Assembly: GCA_024500155.1 (NCBI GenBank)
Contig: CM044877.1
Coordinates: forward strand, 80,398,501 to 80,462,500
Source of the DNA: Chenopodium formosanum
Taxonomy: Eukaryota; Streptophyta; Magnoliopsida; Caryophyllales; Amaranthaceae
DNA: 64,000 bases
Reading direction: 5' to 3'
Part shown: positions 19,745 to 32,200 of the stretch, in pieces
Layout: every line of letters begins with the position of its first letter
Numbering within the stretch: position 1 is the stretch's first letter
The notes under the pieces: model-generated
The model's database searches: none
What the model was told of the DNA's origin: nothing
The model's input: only the letters and a program-made list of their open reading frames with translations
Program-made: the position numbers and the translations under genes

Positions 19745-22700
19745 ATGGCATCTCTACTAGCAAACACCATCTCTCGATTCTCTCTTCAACCCTCTTGCGA
19801 TCCACCTTCATCCACCTTAATTCATCAAAATCCCAATACCCTAAAACCCAGATTCCCAAATCTCTCAAAAATCAGAGCTGAAGTTGGGTACGATTCTAGC
19901 GCAACAATCACTTCTGACCCAGGTAATAAATCTATTTCTCCTGCTTTAATTCCTAAAAATGAAGATGACCCACTTCAGAGATTCCTTAAACGGGAGTATA
20001 AATGGGGTTTTAGTGAAAAAATTGATTCTTTTACAATCCCAAAAGGGTTATCTGAAGAAACAGTTAAGTTAATTTCTGCCCTAAAAGAAGAACCTGATTG
20101 GATGTTGGAGTTTCGATTGAGTTCATATCGTAAATTTTTGAAGATGGTTGAACCAAAATGGTCAGATAATCGATACCCACCAATTAATTTTCAGGATTTA
20201 TGTTATTATTCTGCTCCTAAGAAAAAGCCCACTTTGAATAGCTTAGATGAAGCTGATCCTGAGCTTCTTAAGTATTTTGATAAATTGGGTGTGCCTTTGA
20301 ATGAAAGGAATCGTTTAGCTAATGTTAGTGGTAGAAATGTGGCTGTTGATGCTGTTCTTGATAGTGTTTCGATTGCTACTACACATAGGAAGACATTGGA
20401 GAAATCGGGGGTGATCTTTTGCTCGATTTCGGAGGCGATAAGGGAGTATCCTGATTTAGTTAAGAAGTATTTGGGGAGGGTTGTGCCTTGTGATGATAAT
20501 TATTATGCTGCTTTGAACTCAGCTGTGTTTAGTGATGGGTCATTTGTTTATATACCTAAGGGTACTAAGTGCCCTATGCAAATTTCGACTTATTTTAGGA
20601 TCAATGCCTTTGAAACCGGGCAATTTGAGAGGACTTTGATTGTTGCTGATGAGGGTAGTTTTGTTGAGTACTTGGAAGGGTGTACTGCCCCTTCGTATGA
20701 CACGAATCAGTTGCACGCGGCTGTGGTTGAGTTGTATGCTGATGATGATGCGGAGATTAAGTACTCTACGGTACAGAATTGGTATGCTGGTGATGAAGAA
20801 GGGAAAGGAGGGATTTACAATTTTGTTACTAAGAGAGGATTATGTTCAGGGGAAAGATCAAAGATATCATGGACACAGGTGGAGACAGGGTCAGCTATTA
20901 CTTGGAAGTACCCAAGTGTTGTTTTGGAGGGAGATGACTCGGTGGGTGAGTTTTATTCTGTGGCTTTGACTAATAATTACCAACAGGCTGATACTGGGAC
21001 AAAGATGATACATAAGGGCAAAAATACCAAAAGTAGAATTATATCCAAGGGTATTTCAGCTGGGAACTCAAGAAATGTGTATAGAGGTTTAGTTCAAGTC
21101 CAGTCGAAGGCAGAAAATGCTCGGAATTCTTCACAATGTGATTCTATGCTTATTGGGGATAAAGCTGCTGCAAACACTTATCCGTATATTCAGGTATTTC
21201 CTTGAAGATGCCATGTTTTCTTGTACTTTATGTTTTCTTATACTTTTCATTTTACATGTTGCATTTGTACACTGTGTTTTCTTATGCTGGTATTGTTGAA
21301 TGTTGAGGACTTGAATTAAAATTGTCTGAACTTTGTTTTTGGTTTAAGGTTCCTTTGGATTGCCTTTAAGATGTATTATATTTGAAAGGCCACTAAATAT
21401 TGCTGATGTTTTTAGCAGTAAAGCTCCATTAACCGTACCCCCTCACCCCTTCTCTCTCTCTCCCTCCCCCATATGGTTAGTTTGGAAGAAAAGAAGAGGT
21501 TACATATTTACAAAGATAATATTGAAGTTTGTTATTAATGATAATATATGAAAATCAATCAATAACTATATACTAAAAGACACACCAGCAATAACACGTG
21601 TCAATCTCTAGTGTGTCCTTACACTCCTTAGTACATTTTTTTTTTTTTTTAATATAATTACTAATTATTTTTTAAGAAAGTCATTTAAAAAAAAAAAAAA
21701 ATTCTACCATATATATGAGCAATAATATTTACCAATTTTAATGTAAATACGAAATTAATATGAATAATAAGGAAATATATAATCTTTTTCAAAAAATAGA
21801 TATATTTTGGTGGAATATTTTTTAAGAATTTGATCTTGATAAAATATTCCATGTTACTTCAATTTTGTTCAAGATATTTAACAATTTTTATAATTTATGC
21901 TATAAATATATTAATTTGTCAAAAGAAAATATGGGGTAATTAAAATAACCGTGCATGGCACAAGACCTAATCTAGTTGTTATGCTATATTAGACTTATAG
22001 GGGCACCGTCAAATAGATACAAAGTTCACCTTATCTAAATTTTTAATTATAATGTAGTTGAACTTATTTATAGTTGTAAAGTAAATTTTGTAGCACTTAT
22101 CAGAACTTATTGGTCCTCGCCAAAAATTATCCTAAAAGAGGCCTAATAATTAACTACCAACAAAGAATAGGACTTGGTGTGAGTTATTTTAATTCTATAC
22201 CTATTTCATACTTTGAGTATATGTACAATGATGCAAAGGTTAGAAGGAAATATGTTAGAGGATTCACAATTACTGATTCCATGAGGGTGAAATGTTGTGG
22301 GGGTACAGTGGAACATATAATGAATAAATGTTGAGAACAAAGGACTAATGGAGTTGTTTCATTAGAGTTTATATAGTATATCATAAACATGTAAACAATT
22401 TGTAGGATTATGTAAATAATTTTTTCTTTTGCTTGCTCGTTTATGTTGGTATTCTTTGCAGAGCTACATAGTATTATTAAGTAATCAACCCGATTCTCTA
22501 AACAATCATTATAAACTTTCACTTTTATTTCCTACGTGCCTATCCATTGCCTGTAACTTAGTTTTCATAACTTGGTAATCTTAGAGTTTCAACTCTCATT
22601 CACTTCATATTTCATTGACACTTTTTGTGCAAATAAGTTTTGTATCATCTTGTGCTGTATAACCTGGCCCTAAATACTGTTAGAAGAACTCCACTTTTTC

Positions 22701-25635
22701 TGAAAAGCAATAGGCAATAGCCTGCACTTGAGTTCTATGCTTGGCACACTGATTTCCCTCCCCTAATTTTAATTGCACAATAGTGAAAATTCTGAGGTAG
22801 AATTAGATTATGACACTGTACAAAATTGTGGTGATTTATTTTTTCTTTAAAATATCTTGTATTAGGTTATATGCAAGACTAATCAGAAACTTGGGAATGG
22901 TTAAATGGTCTTCTAAGTATCTGCATGATAATGCACAAACAAAGAGGCTTTGTCGTGACACTTAGCCTAGGAAAGTTTCCCCTCAAGTATAAATTACTTG
23001 TGGTAGGTTGTGTCGAATCTTGAATTTTAATAATCCACCGTCAATGATTTCTCCTGTTATTCGATGACTGTCGATTAGCAGAACTACACGGCCTGTATCT
23101 TTATGAAATCAATTTTAAAAGGTCAGGAGATTCTGGAGATCAATCCATACATATAGGCTACAAATGAGACAATTTTTAGGCTCATATAAGGAGGGTCTGG
23201 CTATACTCATTTGATCGTACCTGGACTTATAATTGGTTGCTTGCTTGTGCTTTATCCTTTGTCTTATATCTCTTTTTTACGCTCTATTTTAACACCCCCC
23301 CCCCCTTTTTCTCTAGCTGGAAAAGGCGACTTTTTGCTACCACTGTTGGCCTTGGGCCTTGGGTAGTGCCAACTTCACCTTTTGTTGCTGAACTGAAATT
23401 GTTAGTTTGCTGCTTCCGTGACTTCTATCTCAACAGGTATTACAAATTCTAGTATGGAAGGAGATTAGGAGACTGTTAAAAAATTTAAAAATCAGTGTAG
23501 TAGAGATACATATGTTGAGATGAATGTGTGATAACACTTAGGGAGATAAAATTAAGATGTGGATTTTGAAGGAAAGATGGAGTTACGGGTATTAAGGATA
23601 AGATGAAGGAGAATGGCATGTGAGATGTCTACCAGAGGATTAACCAGTAAGCAAGGATAATGGAGGTTTCAAACGGATTTGAGGGAGTCCAAAGCTAAAT
23701 TTGATAGAGGGAGTTTAGAACGATATGAAGAAAGGGGTTTGCAAGAGTATGTAGCACTAGATAGAAATAGATTAAGAAAGGAAATCGTTGTGGATGACCA
23801 GGGTGATAATGTCTTGGTTCATGCAGCCGGTCTCATCCTTTTGGAGATAAATCTATGATTTTTTATTTTCTCAACTGGGATTATGAACATTTGATCTGAC
23901 TCACTTCTAAATTTTCTGTCCTTTCCTCTCATAGTTTCTTACTTCCAATTTGAGGCTCTCTATTAATGCAATGTCTGTCGTAATTGGAATCAACATTCTA
24001 GAACGTGTAATGTTAAATTCAAATGAAGGAGTTGATACAAAATCAGCAGTACAGTCCAGCCAAAGCAACTTTGGGGGCTGGGTATGGGGAGTGGGAAAGG
24101 GAGTTTGGGGATGGGAAATGGAAATTTGGGGATGGGGATCGGAAATTGGTGTTGGGAATACATAAAAATAGTCTCATTTCCTTGTTTGGGTAGTCTTGAA
24201 GTCATTTGGGATTAACTTAAAAATTTACCAGTCTACCCTTATAGGTATTCTTCCCCCATTCCCTTTTAAAAGGGTTTTTGATCTATCTCTCAAAATGGTT
24301 GGAATGGACACCTCCAATTCCCATTCGCGTTGATTATGACTCCCAATCCCACCCTCAATTCTTTCCTCATAAAGAACACCTCCAAAGTTGGATAGGATAA
24401 AAAAAAATTGTATCCTGTTTTTTAATAGCACACTATCTCTATTTTCTCTAGATACCCAGTAGTGACTGGTTGACTAAAGCACTAGTACCTTCTGGCCTGC
24501 CTTTTAGCTCTCCATCTCCATTTAACACAGTAGCTCAGTTTTGTGATAACTGATAAGCTGTAAGATTCTCCCCCTTCCGTTGAGTTAGTACTTGATACAT
24601 GAGGTTTCTTCATTTGAGTCTTTACACCTTTTACACTTTGTTTCCAGAGTCCTCTGTTTTATGCACAAATCTACGGGCACCTTAGATATGAATGATGACA
24701 ATGAGTGACTGTGTTCTCCCAGAAGCCAGGGGATATTGGTTGGCATAGGCAGCAATAAAGTCTTCTTTTTTTTTTTTTTGGCAGCTTGTTTCAGAATCAC
24801 AATTTGCAATATCTTTGCTAATTTAAATTATTGTCAGCTTGCTTGTGGTATTCCTCCGTGTGTTCTACTTTCTATTGTGTATGCCTTATCCCTTAAGTTG
24901 AACCATGGAGTTTTATGATTTGTCCCCATACCAAATGCTCTGCTTTACTTCTCTTATCCTATCTTCTTCCTCTTTGTGGGGGACAAAGTTAAGGCTTTAA
25001 GGGGTGTCTATCTGTTGTCTCATTAAGACATGATTGTTTTTAGATTGTTGCTTTGATGCTATGAATAGCTGCTTAACGCAACTTCTTTCCCAATTTCGAG
25101 TAGAAATTAGTGGTCTGACCCCCTTTTTAATTTTAGTTTTATCCCCTTCTCCTATTCTCCTAATTTGATTAGCTCTATCTACGGTTGTCACAGTTAGGGA
25201 GTGATGCAAGTGGCAAACTAATCAAGGCACGGCTTTAATGACGAAGCTGTATCCCCCTCTTACTAAAATGCTTCTGTTCCTTGCATATTCCAAACATTTA
25301 AATGTGCTGTGCTGAGTCTCTGAATGTCTGACATTCAATAGCTTCTACGCTCATCATTTAACTTATTTTTTAGGGTTGCTTGTGCTTTGTCATGATTATC
25401 TAATGTTTATGAACAGGTAAAGAATCCTTCAGCACGGATCGAGCATGAAGCTAGCACATCCAAAATTGGAGAAGATCAACTTTTCTACTTCCAGCAAAGA
25501 GGAATCGACTATGAAAGAGCAATGGCTGCCATGATATCTGGGTTTTGCAAGGATGTCTTCAATGAGCTTCCAGACGAGTTTGGTGCTGAAGTGAACCAAC
25601 TTATGAGCATCAAACTTGAAGGGTCAGTTGGTTAG
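19745..25635 (+). CDS. SUFB: SufB, chloroplast Fe-S cluster scaffold subunit
   Basis: Two exons, 19745-21193 and 25417-25635, joined in phase 0, give 555 residues. Roughly the first 45-60 residues are Ser/Thr/Pro-rich and basic with few acids, as in a plastid transit peptide. The rest is SufB through to the conserved end LEGSVG. By alignment from memory with E. coli SufB (Cys405, Glu434), the catalytic pair is Cys465 (in SQCDSMLIG) and Glu494 (in IEHEASTSKIGEDQ), with the same 29-residue spacing. SufB works in the stroma with SufC and SufD: it takes persulfide sulfur from SufS/SufE and builds Fe-S clusters for photosystem I and other proteins. The exon junction falls in TYPYIQ|VKNPSA. The 4.2 kb intron holds Helitron and LINE debris but has clean splice sites, so the gene looks intact. 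Confidence 0.97.
21555..21976 (+). mobile_element. Helitron-like element in the SUFB intron
   Basis: The right end reads ccgtgcatggcac...aatCTAGT (to 21976), with a short gtgc/gcac hairpin upstream of the CTRRT-type terminus. The left end is probably the TC at 21555 or 21559 (followed by aataactatatactaaaag). The interior is AT-rich and non-coding. Confidence 0.5.
21977..23454. other. SUFB intron, AT-rich and non-coding
   Basis: No credible gene. A short frame at 22110-22334 shows no family features. A run of 13 C lies near 23293. Confidence 0.5.
23455..23850 (+). mobile_element. RTE-type LINE 3' fragment in the SUFB intron
   Basis: Degenerate frames resemble the tail of plant RTE LINE ORFs, for example LDRNRLRKEIVVDDQGDN, followed by ttggttcatgcagccggtct, the typical 3'-end phrase of this family. 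Stops and frameshifts occur throughout, so it is a dead fragment. Confidence 0.55.
23851..25416. other. SUFB intron, 3' part
   Basis: It holds a G-rich stretch at about 24060-24150 (repeats of tggggatggg) and T-rich DNA up to the acceptor gaacag|GTAAAG at 25416. No gene is seen. Confidence 0.5.
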
Positions 25636-27376
25636 ATACCTTTTTTTTTTTTAATGTGTTATGTATTCATGTGGTTGCGATGACGGACGACTCCACCTTT
25701 GTGAATAATCAAGTAGCAAAACTGTGCTCCCATTTCCTTTTTGAGTCACACTTCAGAAACTTGTATGATGCTTAGTTCTTAGGTCAACAAAGTTCTGTAT
25801 ATATTGTGTTTCCAAAACATATGCTGTATGATTACCTCAACCTTCCAAAACATACTAGTGATAAGTGGTTCGCGTTTTTGTAATGCATATAAGCTTTTAT
25901 TGTTCCCTCTAGTCTATTACATGTTTCTCGGTCATCTCAAGGCAGTATACCGCCTTCTTTCTTAATTGATGGTTACATGTGTTCTGAAGTGAAAAATACT
26001 TCACAAATATTGTAAGAAGTACTCAATATTTTGCATTATTTCATGTACTTAGCTATGAGATACAGCAGGGACTTGTGGGAGATTTATAAACTATGTTCAA
26101 GGTTAAAGTAGCTATGTTGGAAGAGGATGAAGTGGTAGAATAGTAATATCGCTCCCACCTCAAATCTCCATATGGATTAAATGTTGTCACGATATTTGTT
26201 TGAAAAAAAAAATCTTCTCCCCCTTTAGACGGTTGCATAATCTATGAGGAGAACATATATTCAATTACTATTCTAGGCTTAGGCATTTTGTTTACAAATT
26301 AGGCTATTGATGTTGATCTTTCAAAAAAAAAAAAAAAAAAAGGGTATTGATGTTGAACAGTTGAAGTAAACAAACTGTTTATTAGTTATTCATAATTATC
26401 ACCTAATTTAATTTTAGGAATGAAGTCATTGATCTAGAATAAAAGTTTAAAATAAAGAATGAATCATACTAAAGATTTGTGAAAAATTGTCAATTTTCTC
26501 TAGATTTCTAAAATAGTTCTGCTTACATACATTGTCCATGCAATTGGTTTAGGCATGAAATATGCTGACAAGTACCTAACTCCCACCCTGTAATTTACCT
26601 TATCTCAAAAAAAAAAAAAAAAATAAATAAATAAAAATAAATAAATAAATAAAAAAAGAAGATGGTTATAATAAGGCTACTAGAATACTACAGAACGAAT
26701 TAGCCATGCAGTATATGTATATTAGAGTTGACAAATTGGCTAGCCATGCAGTATGATGACATTCACTACTAAATCTTTTTTCATTTCCTCTCCATATTTT
26801 TTAGGTTGTATAAATGTGTAATTTTAATTTGATTAAACTATAAATGTGCGATAATATGTATATGTCACTAATTTTGATTAAATTACAAATGTGCAATAAT
26901 ATGTTTATGTCACTAATTTTGATTATATTATATGGAACCTTGCCATCTACTTGTCTTTGGAGTGGATATTCCTTTTTTATCACGACATCATTCTTCTTAT
27001 CCCAATACTTTTAGGTGTACACCTTTGTAGTTGGGTAGACAAATTTGTGAGATATGTCAATTTAGCAAGATTATTTTTCTTACTACATATTAAAGAAAAA
27101 GAATAAATCTGTATACTCCGCATTATTGTATAATTTTTTAATTACTTGTACATGTAGAAAATAAGTGAGCAAGCCAAATGATAATATGAATCAATAAAAT
27201 TTATGATACATTTATATGATTGCATGTTAAAATATACGAAGTATACACCAATTTGTAGCAGGATATTAAAGTTGAATTTGAGACAAAGTTCGCTTATATC
27301 TTCATTATTTATCTTCATCGAATCCTTTTACTTCATTCCTAGCCCATTGTTTACAATGTATATACAATTGTCTTAG

Positions 27377-27418
<42 letters not shown>

Positions 27419-27892
27419 ATGTATACAATTGAACATAAATATAATAAATGCGTATTATAAAAACTCCTCCTAGTTCAATCTAATGAGAGTCTTTGACATT
27501 TTTTTTAAGCCATGCAATTTTTAATGATTCATCCTTTCTTTAATATTTTTCTCCTTTAGAAGCTTGCGATTGAAAAGGAAATATATTAACAGAATAACAG
27601 GTCAAATTAGGTATTTATATAGCAAAAGGAAGTTAGTTTAATTTAATTTGTAGTACATAGGTCATCTTTTTGTTAATTATTAATTAAGTGTAAGTTCTTG
27701 TATGGTAGTCAAGATGACATATTAGTTTAATGGTTTGGTGAAAACAAATTACAAAATATGTTGCCGCCAATCTTCAAGAAATTGACCGTTTGGTTAAGTT
27801 TATAAATTAGTTCATCCTAAAATATGTTTTTTGTTTTCATGTAATTCTTTTTTCAGCGTTTTTTTGGTCTGCAAACGCAATAAGCTGACACA

Positions 27893-27985
27893 CATCAAAA
27901 CACTGATTGAGTAACCCTGATGAAACCCTTGACCGACTGAATAACTCTGACCTCAAAACCCCGACCGACTGAGTAGCTTTTAATA
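27893..27985. repeat. Degenerate tandem array with core ACTGANNGAGTAACC
   Basis: About three units of 27-30 bp (cactgattgagtaaccctg, gaccgactgaataactctg, gaccgactgagtagctttt). The same core appears in the array at 46112-46257. Confidence 0.5.
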
Positions 27986-28119
27986 GAGTAATTACCCCAT
28001 TATACCGTATGACCAACCACTGCACATAGGAAAAACTATAAACCTTTTTTATGAAATGTAAAATAAAGTTTCCTGATAAAAAAATGTAAAATAAATTATT
28101 TTTTAAAAGAAAATTTATA

Positions 28120-28214
28120 CTACATCTGATTTTTTTTTTTAGTTGCAACTTTGAAATATTTTATATTTATCAAAAAAATACACCAAAGTTGCAACTAAAA
28201 AAAATCGGAGGTAG
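28120..28214. mobile_element. Stowaway-type MITE, 95 bp
   Basis: The ends ctacatctgattttttt and aaaaaaatcggaggtag are inverted repeats with TA on each side. The arms gttgcaactttg/caaagttgcaac pair, as in the MITE at 19037. Confidence 0.8.
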
Positions 28215-28895
28215 TATTAATGAAGTTGTTTTATCGATCAACTTTAAATTATTAGACAAATCGTATTACTTCAGGTTAGTCAAAAAACAGTACTACAATT
28301 AGAAGTTTGCAATAATGCTTTAATATATGTGTTATTACAAAAGTATTAAACATTCTATTAATATATTTTTAATATAAATTGTTAAAAAATGTACCTATTA
28401 TTTAATTTCTTTTATTATACTCCATATTTGATTTTAAAAATCAATTAACCAATAATACGTGGCATGTCATGATGATCATAGTTGTAGCTTGAGAGTGACA
28501 ACTTAACTTACCATCAAATTAAGACAATTAAACTACAATTATTTGTATTTATTTGCCGACCCAAATGAAAATTGTTGGTCTTTTCTTTTATATGAAGAGT
28601 TTATTTGGCAAAATTAGTGTCTTGCATAGTTTTGTTGGTCTATTTCGAATAATAATAATTCACTTAAATAACCTTGGCCTTTAAAAAAAAAAAAAAAGAT
28701 AATTTGAGGGCAAAAGTTGTACCAAAGAGAAACACAGACCATTGATAGTGTGCTAATTCAATGTCAACGCCAATTATAATTAACTCCAAAAAAATGTCAA
28801 TAATTTTGGTTTATTGTGTAGTGAACAAAAAAGAGTACGTGTAATGTATGGTTATCAAGTGGAGGGCACGGTTGAGAGTCTCTTAGCTTGCCTCT

Positions 28896-29218
28896 TGTTA
28901 TTTTTGATTATCAGCAGAAATTAAACTCAGGAAAAACTCAGGAAAAACGAGAGAAAAAACTATCAGCTAAATAGAAAGGGGGTTTTTGATTAATGAGATA
29001 AAGTATTTTTTTTGTGTAATGAATACATAAAAATGAGGTCATAACCTCTATATATACTGGAAACAAATTAATCTAGAAACTGCTGTCATAACAGAATCAT
29101 AACAGAATTCTGTTATGACTTTGTAACAAACTTTCTGACGTGGAGAAAGAAGCTGAGCTGGAGCAAAAAACTTCTGGAACTTTCTGAGATCAGCCAAGGA
29201 AGCACATATAGTTCAACA
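28896..29218 (-). repeat. 3' LTR of the copia element, 323 bp
   Basis: It runs TGTTATTTTTG to GTTCAACA on the + strand. It is 11 bp longer than the other LTR because actcaggaaaa is duplicated in tandem near 28926-28948. Confidence 0.95.
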
Positions 29219-29227
29219 CCCCCCCTC
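29219..29227 (-). other. Polypurine tract of the copia element
   Basis: The minus strand reads GAGGGGGGG directly before the 3' LTR. This is the expected plus-strand primer site. Confidence 0.8.
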
Positions 29228-32200
29228 AAGTTGGAGGTGGATGAGATGTGAGATCAAACAGCCCCAACTTGGAAAGAAGTTCCTGAGACTGAGCAGCAGG
29301 AAGAACCTTAGTAAAGACATCAGCCAACTGAGACTGAGTAGGCAAATAAGTTAATTGCAGTAGTCCTTCCAACACTTTCTCCCTTGTAAAATGACAATCT
29401 ATTTCTATATGCTTCGTTCTGTCATGAAAGACAGGATTCTTAGCAATATAGAGAGCTGATTGATTGTCACAATGAAGAGTGACAGGTTTCAGACCAGTTA
29501 CACCCATTTCTTCAAGCAAATTAACCATCCAAACCACATCAGAAGAAGCAGCAGCCATAGCCCTGTATTCTGATTCACTTGAAGATTTAGAGACAGTGCT
29601 TTGCTTCTTTGACTTCCAAGAAATAGGAGAGTTACCAAAGAGCAAAATGTAACCAGTTATATACCTTCTAGAGTCAGCACAAGCAGCCCAATCAGCATCA
29701 GAAAAAGCTTGTAAAGTCAAGCTATCAGAAGCCCTTAAAAGTATACCTTGACTCTGAGTATGAGCAAGGTATCTGAGAGTGTGATGTAGAGCATCCAAAT
29801 GAGAAGTTCTAGGATGCTGTAAGAACTGACTCAAACACTGAACAGTGTAGGAAAGGTCAGGTCTGGTATTTGTAAGATAGTTGAGTTTACCAACCATAGA
29901 CCTGTAAACTTCAGCATTCATAACCAGATCACCAGAATCAGCAGACAGTTTCAGATGCAAAGGCAGAGGAGTTATAGCCTTTTTAGAGAGATCAAAAGGA
30001 GCTTCATCAAGCAACTCTCTGGTGAACTTGGATTGACTTAAAACAATCCCTTCTGGAACATAACCAACTTCTATGCCAAGGAAATAGTTCAGCACACCAA
30101 GATCCTTAATACTGAACTTGTTGTGTAAATGCTGCTTGAAATGCTCAATAGAAGAAATAGAAGTTCCTGTGATGATTATATCATCTACATAAACAGCAGC
30201 AAAAGTGATCTCTGCAGCTTCTTTCTTGGTGAAAAGACTGTTATCATATTGAGACATAACAAATCCCAAAAGAATCATTTCTTGAACCAACTTGGCAAAC
30301 CATTGCCTTGAAGCCTGCTTAAGTCCATACAAAGCTTTTCTCAATCTACAAACTTTGTTGTCAGGGTTGGGAACACCATCTGGAACCTTCATATAAACAT
30401 CTTCACACAAATCCCCATGCAAAAAGGCATTATTGACATCCAATTGAAAGATAGTCCAATGTTTACAAGCAGCCAAAGCAAGAAGACACCTCACAGTAGC
30501 CATTTTCATAACAGGTGAAAATGTTTCATCATAATCAATGCCATACTTCTGATTGTAACCCTTTGCAACCAATCTAGCTTTATATCTCTCAATAGTCCCA
30601 TCTTTCTTCAATTTGATTTTGTAAACCCATTTGAACCCAATTGCCTTTTTATCCTTGGGTAGAGTAACCAAATCCCATGTTCCATTATCAGTCAAGGCCT
30701 TGATTTCTTTTGACATTGCCTCAACCCAATTCTGATCAGTAACAGCTTCAGCATAAGAAATTGGTTCATGAACAGGCTGTAATTGAGAAATAAAAGCTTT
30801 ATGTTCTGTAGAATAGGTTGAGTAGGAAACCAAATTGCACCAATGTCCTGTAATACTAGCATTACAGACATAGTCTTTGTGCCAAAATGGTGATTTGTGT
30901 GGCCTGGAAGATTGTCTGGGTAAAGAATGAGTAAAATCAAGAACAGGATTTTCAGGAATGGTGGGAACAGAACTGTCAAGAGTGATAAGAGGAGAAGAGA
31001 AAGAAGTAGAATCTGAGCTAGAAGAGGAAGAATAATCTGAGTTAAGATGTGGAGTGGAAGGGAGAGAAGAGTCTGAATTTATGTGAGGAACAGAAGATAA
31101 AGAATGATCTGAGGTAGATAAAGGTGTGGAAGGGAGAGAAGAATCATCTGAGAAATTTTGTGAGGATAAGAATTGATCCAAATGTGAGACATAATCATCA
31201 TGAAAAAAATCATGAGATTGTGCTGGTAAGAAAATGTCAGAAAGAATTGGTGAAGAAGATTTATGAATGAAATGGAAAGGGAAATATTTTTCATGAAAGA
31301 CAATTTTTCTAGAAATGATAACTTTGTTGCTGTCTAATAACAACACTTTATAGCCCTTCTGAGAAACTGAGTAACCTAGAAATACTCCAGCTGTAGCTCT
31401 AGGATCAAACTTACTCCTATGCACCTTAGAAGTGCTGACATAACATAAGCACCCAAAAACTCTCAAGTGCTGTAAACTGACAGATTTCTGAAAAACCCTT
31501 TCAAAAGGAATATTATTTTGAATAGCAGACAAGGGCATTCTATTGATAAGGTAGGCTGCACAAATAATGCTGTCACCCCAATATTTTGCAGGCAACTGTG
31601 ACTGAAACATCAAAGCCCTTGCAGACTCCAAAAGGTGCTTATGTTTTCTCTCCACAACTCCATTTTGCTGTGGAGTGTCACTACAACTAGTGTAGTGAAA
31701 AATTCCCTTAGAAACAAGTAATTTCTTCATATCCCCTTCTATTAACTCTCTAGCATTGTCAGATCTAACTGACTTAATTTTTTTGAGAAACTGAGTTTCA
31801 ACATAAGTACAAAAATCAGAGAAAATTTGGACAGTTTCTGTCTTCAATTTAAGTAAATGCACCCAAGTAAATCTACTATAATCATCAACAATGGTGAGAA
31901 ATTGATTACAGCCACTATGAGACTTAATGCCATAAGGGCCCCATACATCAATATGTATCAACTCAAAAGGAGCAGAACTCTTAATAGAACTACTAGGAAA
32001 AGGTAACCTAGATTGCTTTGCAGCAGGGCAGATCTGACAAATAGTGTTATTCAAACACTTATTATAGCTAAACTCAGGCTTAACAAGCTTCATTTGACTA
32101 AAAGACATATGTCCTAGCCTTAAATGCCATAATTTTGCATCATCAACAGCAGTAAGACACTTAGATGCAGACTCCAATTCTGAATTATCAGCAATGTTGT

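Larger units (their letters stand above)
25636..28890. other. Intergenic region downstream of SUFB
   Basis: AT-rich. The SUFB 3' UTR probably occupies the first few hundred bases. Contents: poly-A near 26324-26341, an (ATAA)n tract at about 26605-26655, a 39-base poly-A at 27377-27415, a short tandem motif array at 27893-27985 and a Stowaway-type MITE at 28120-28214. No coding frame is credible. Confidence 0.5.

Noticed and set aside
20640..20969. 109-codon frame inside SUFB exon 1
   Set aside because: It is an alternative frame of a strongly conserved coding exon.
22110..22334. 74-codon frame in the SUFB intron
   Set aside because: AT-rich, no recognisable motif, inside an intron with clean splice sites.
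26053..26238. SINE-like stretch downstream of SUFB
   Set aside because: No A or B box pattern could be placed, and no tail duplication is present.
30129..31303. Short frames opposite or inside copia Pol
   Set aside because: They overlap the long Pol frame and are shadows.
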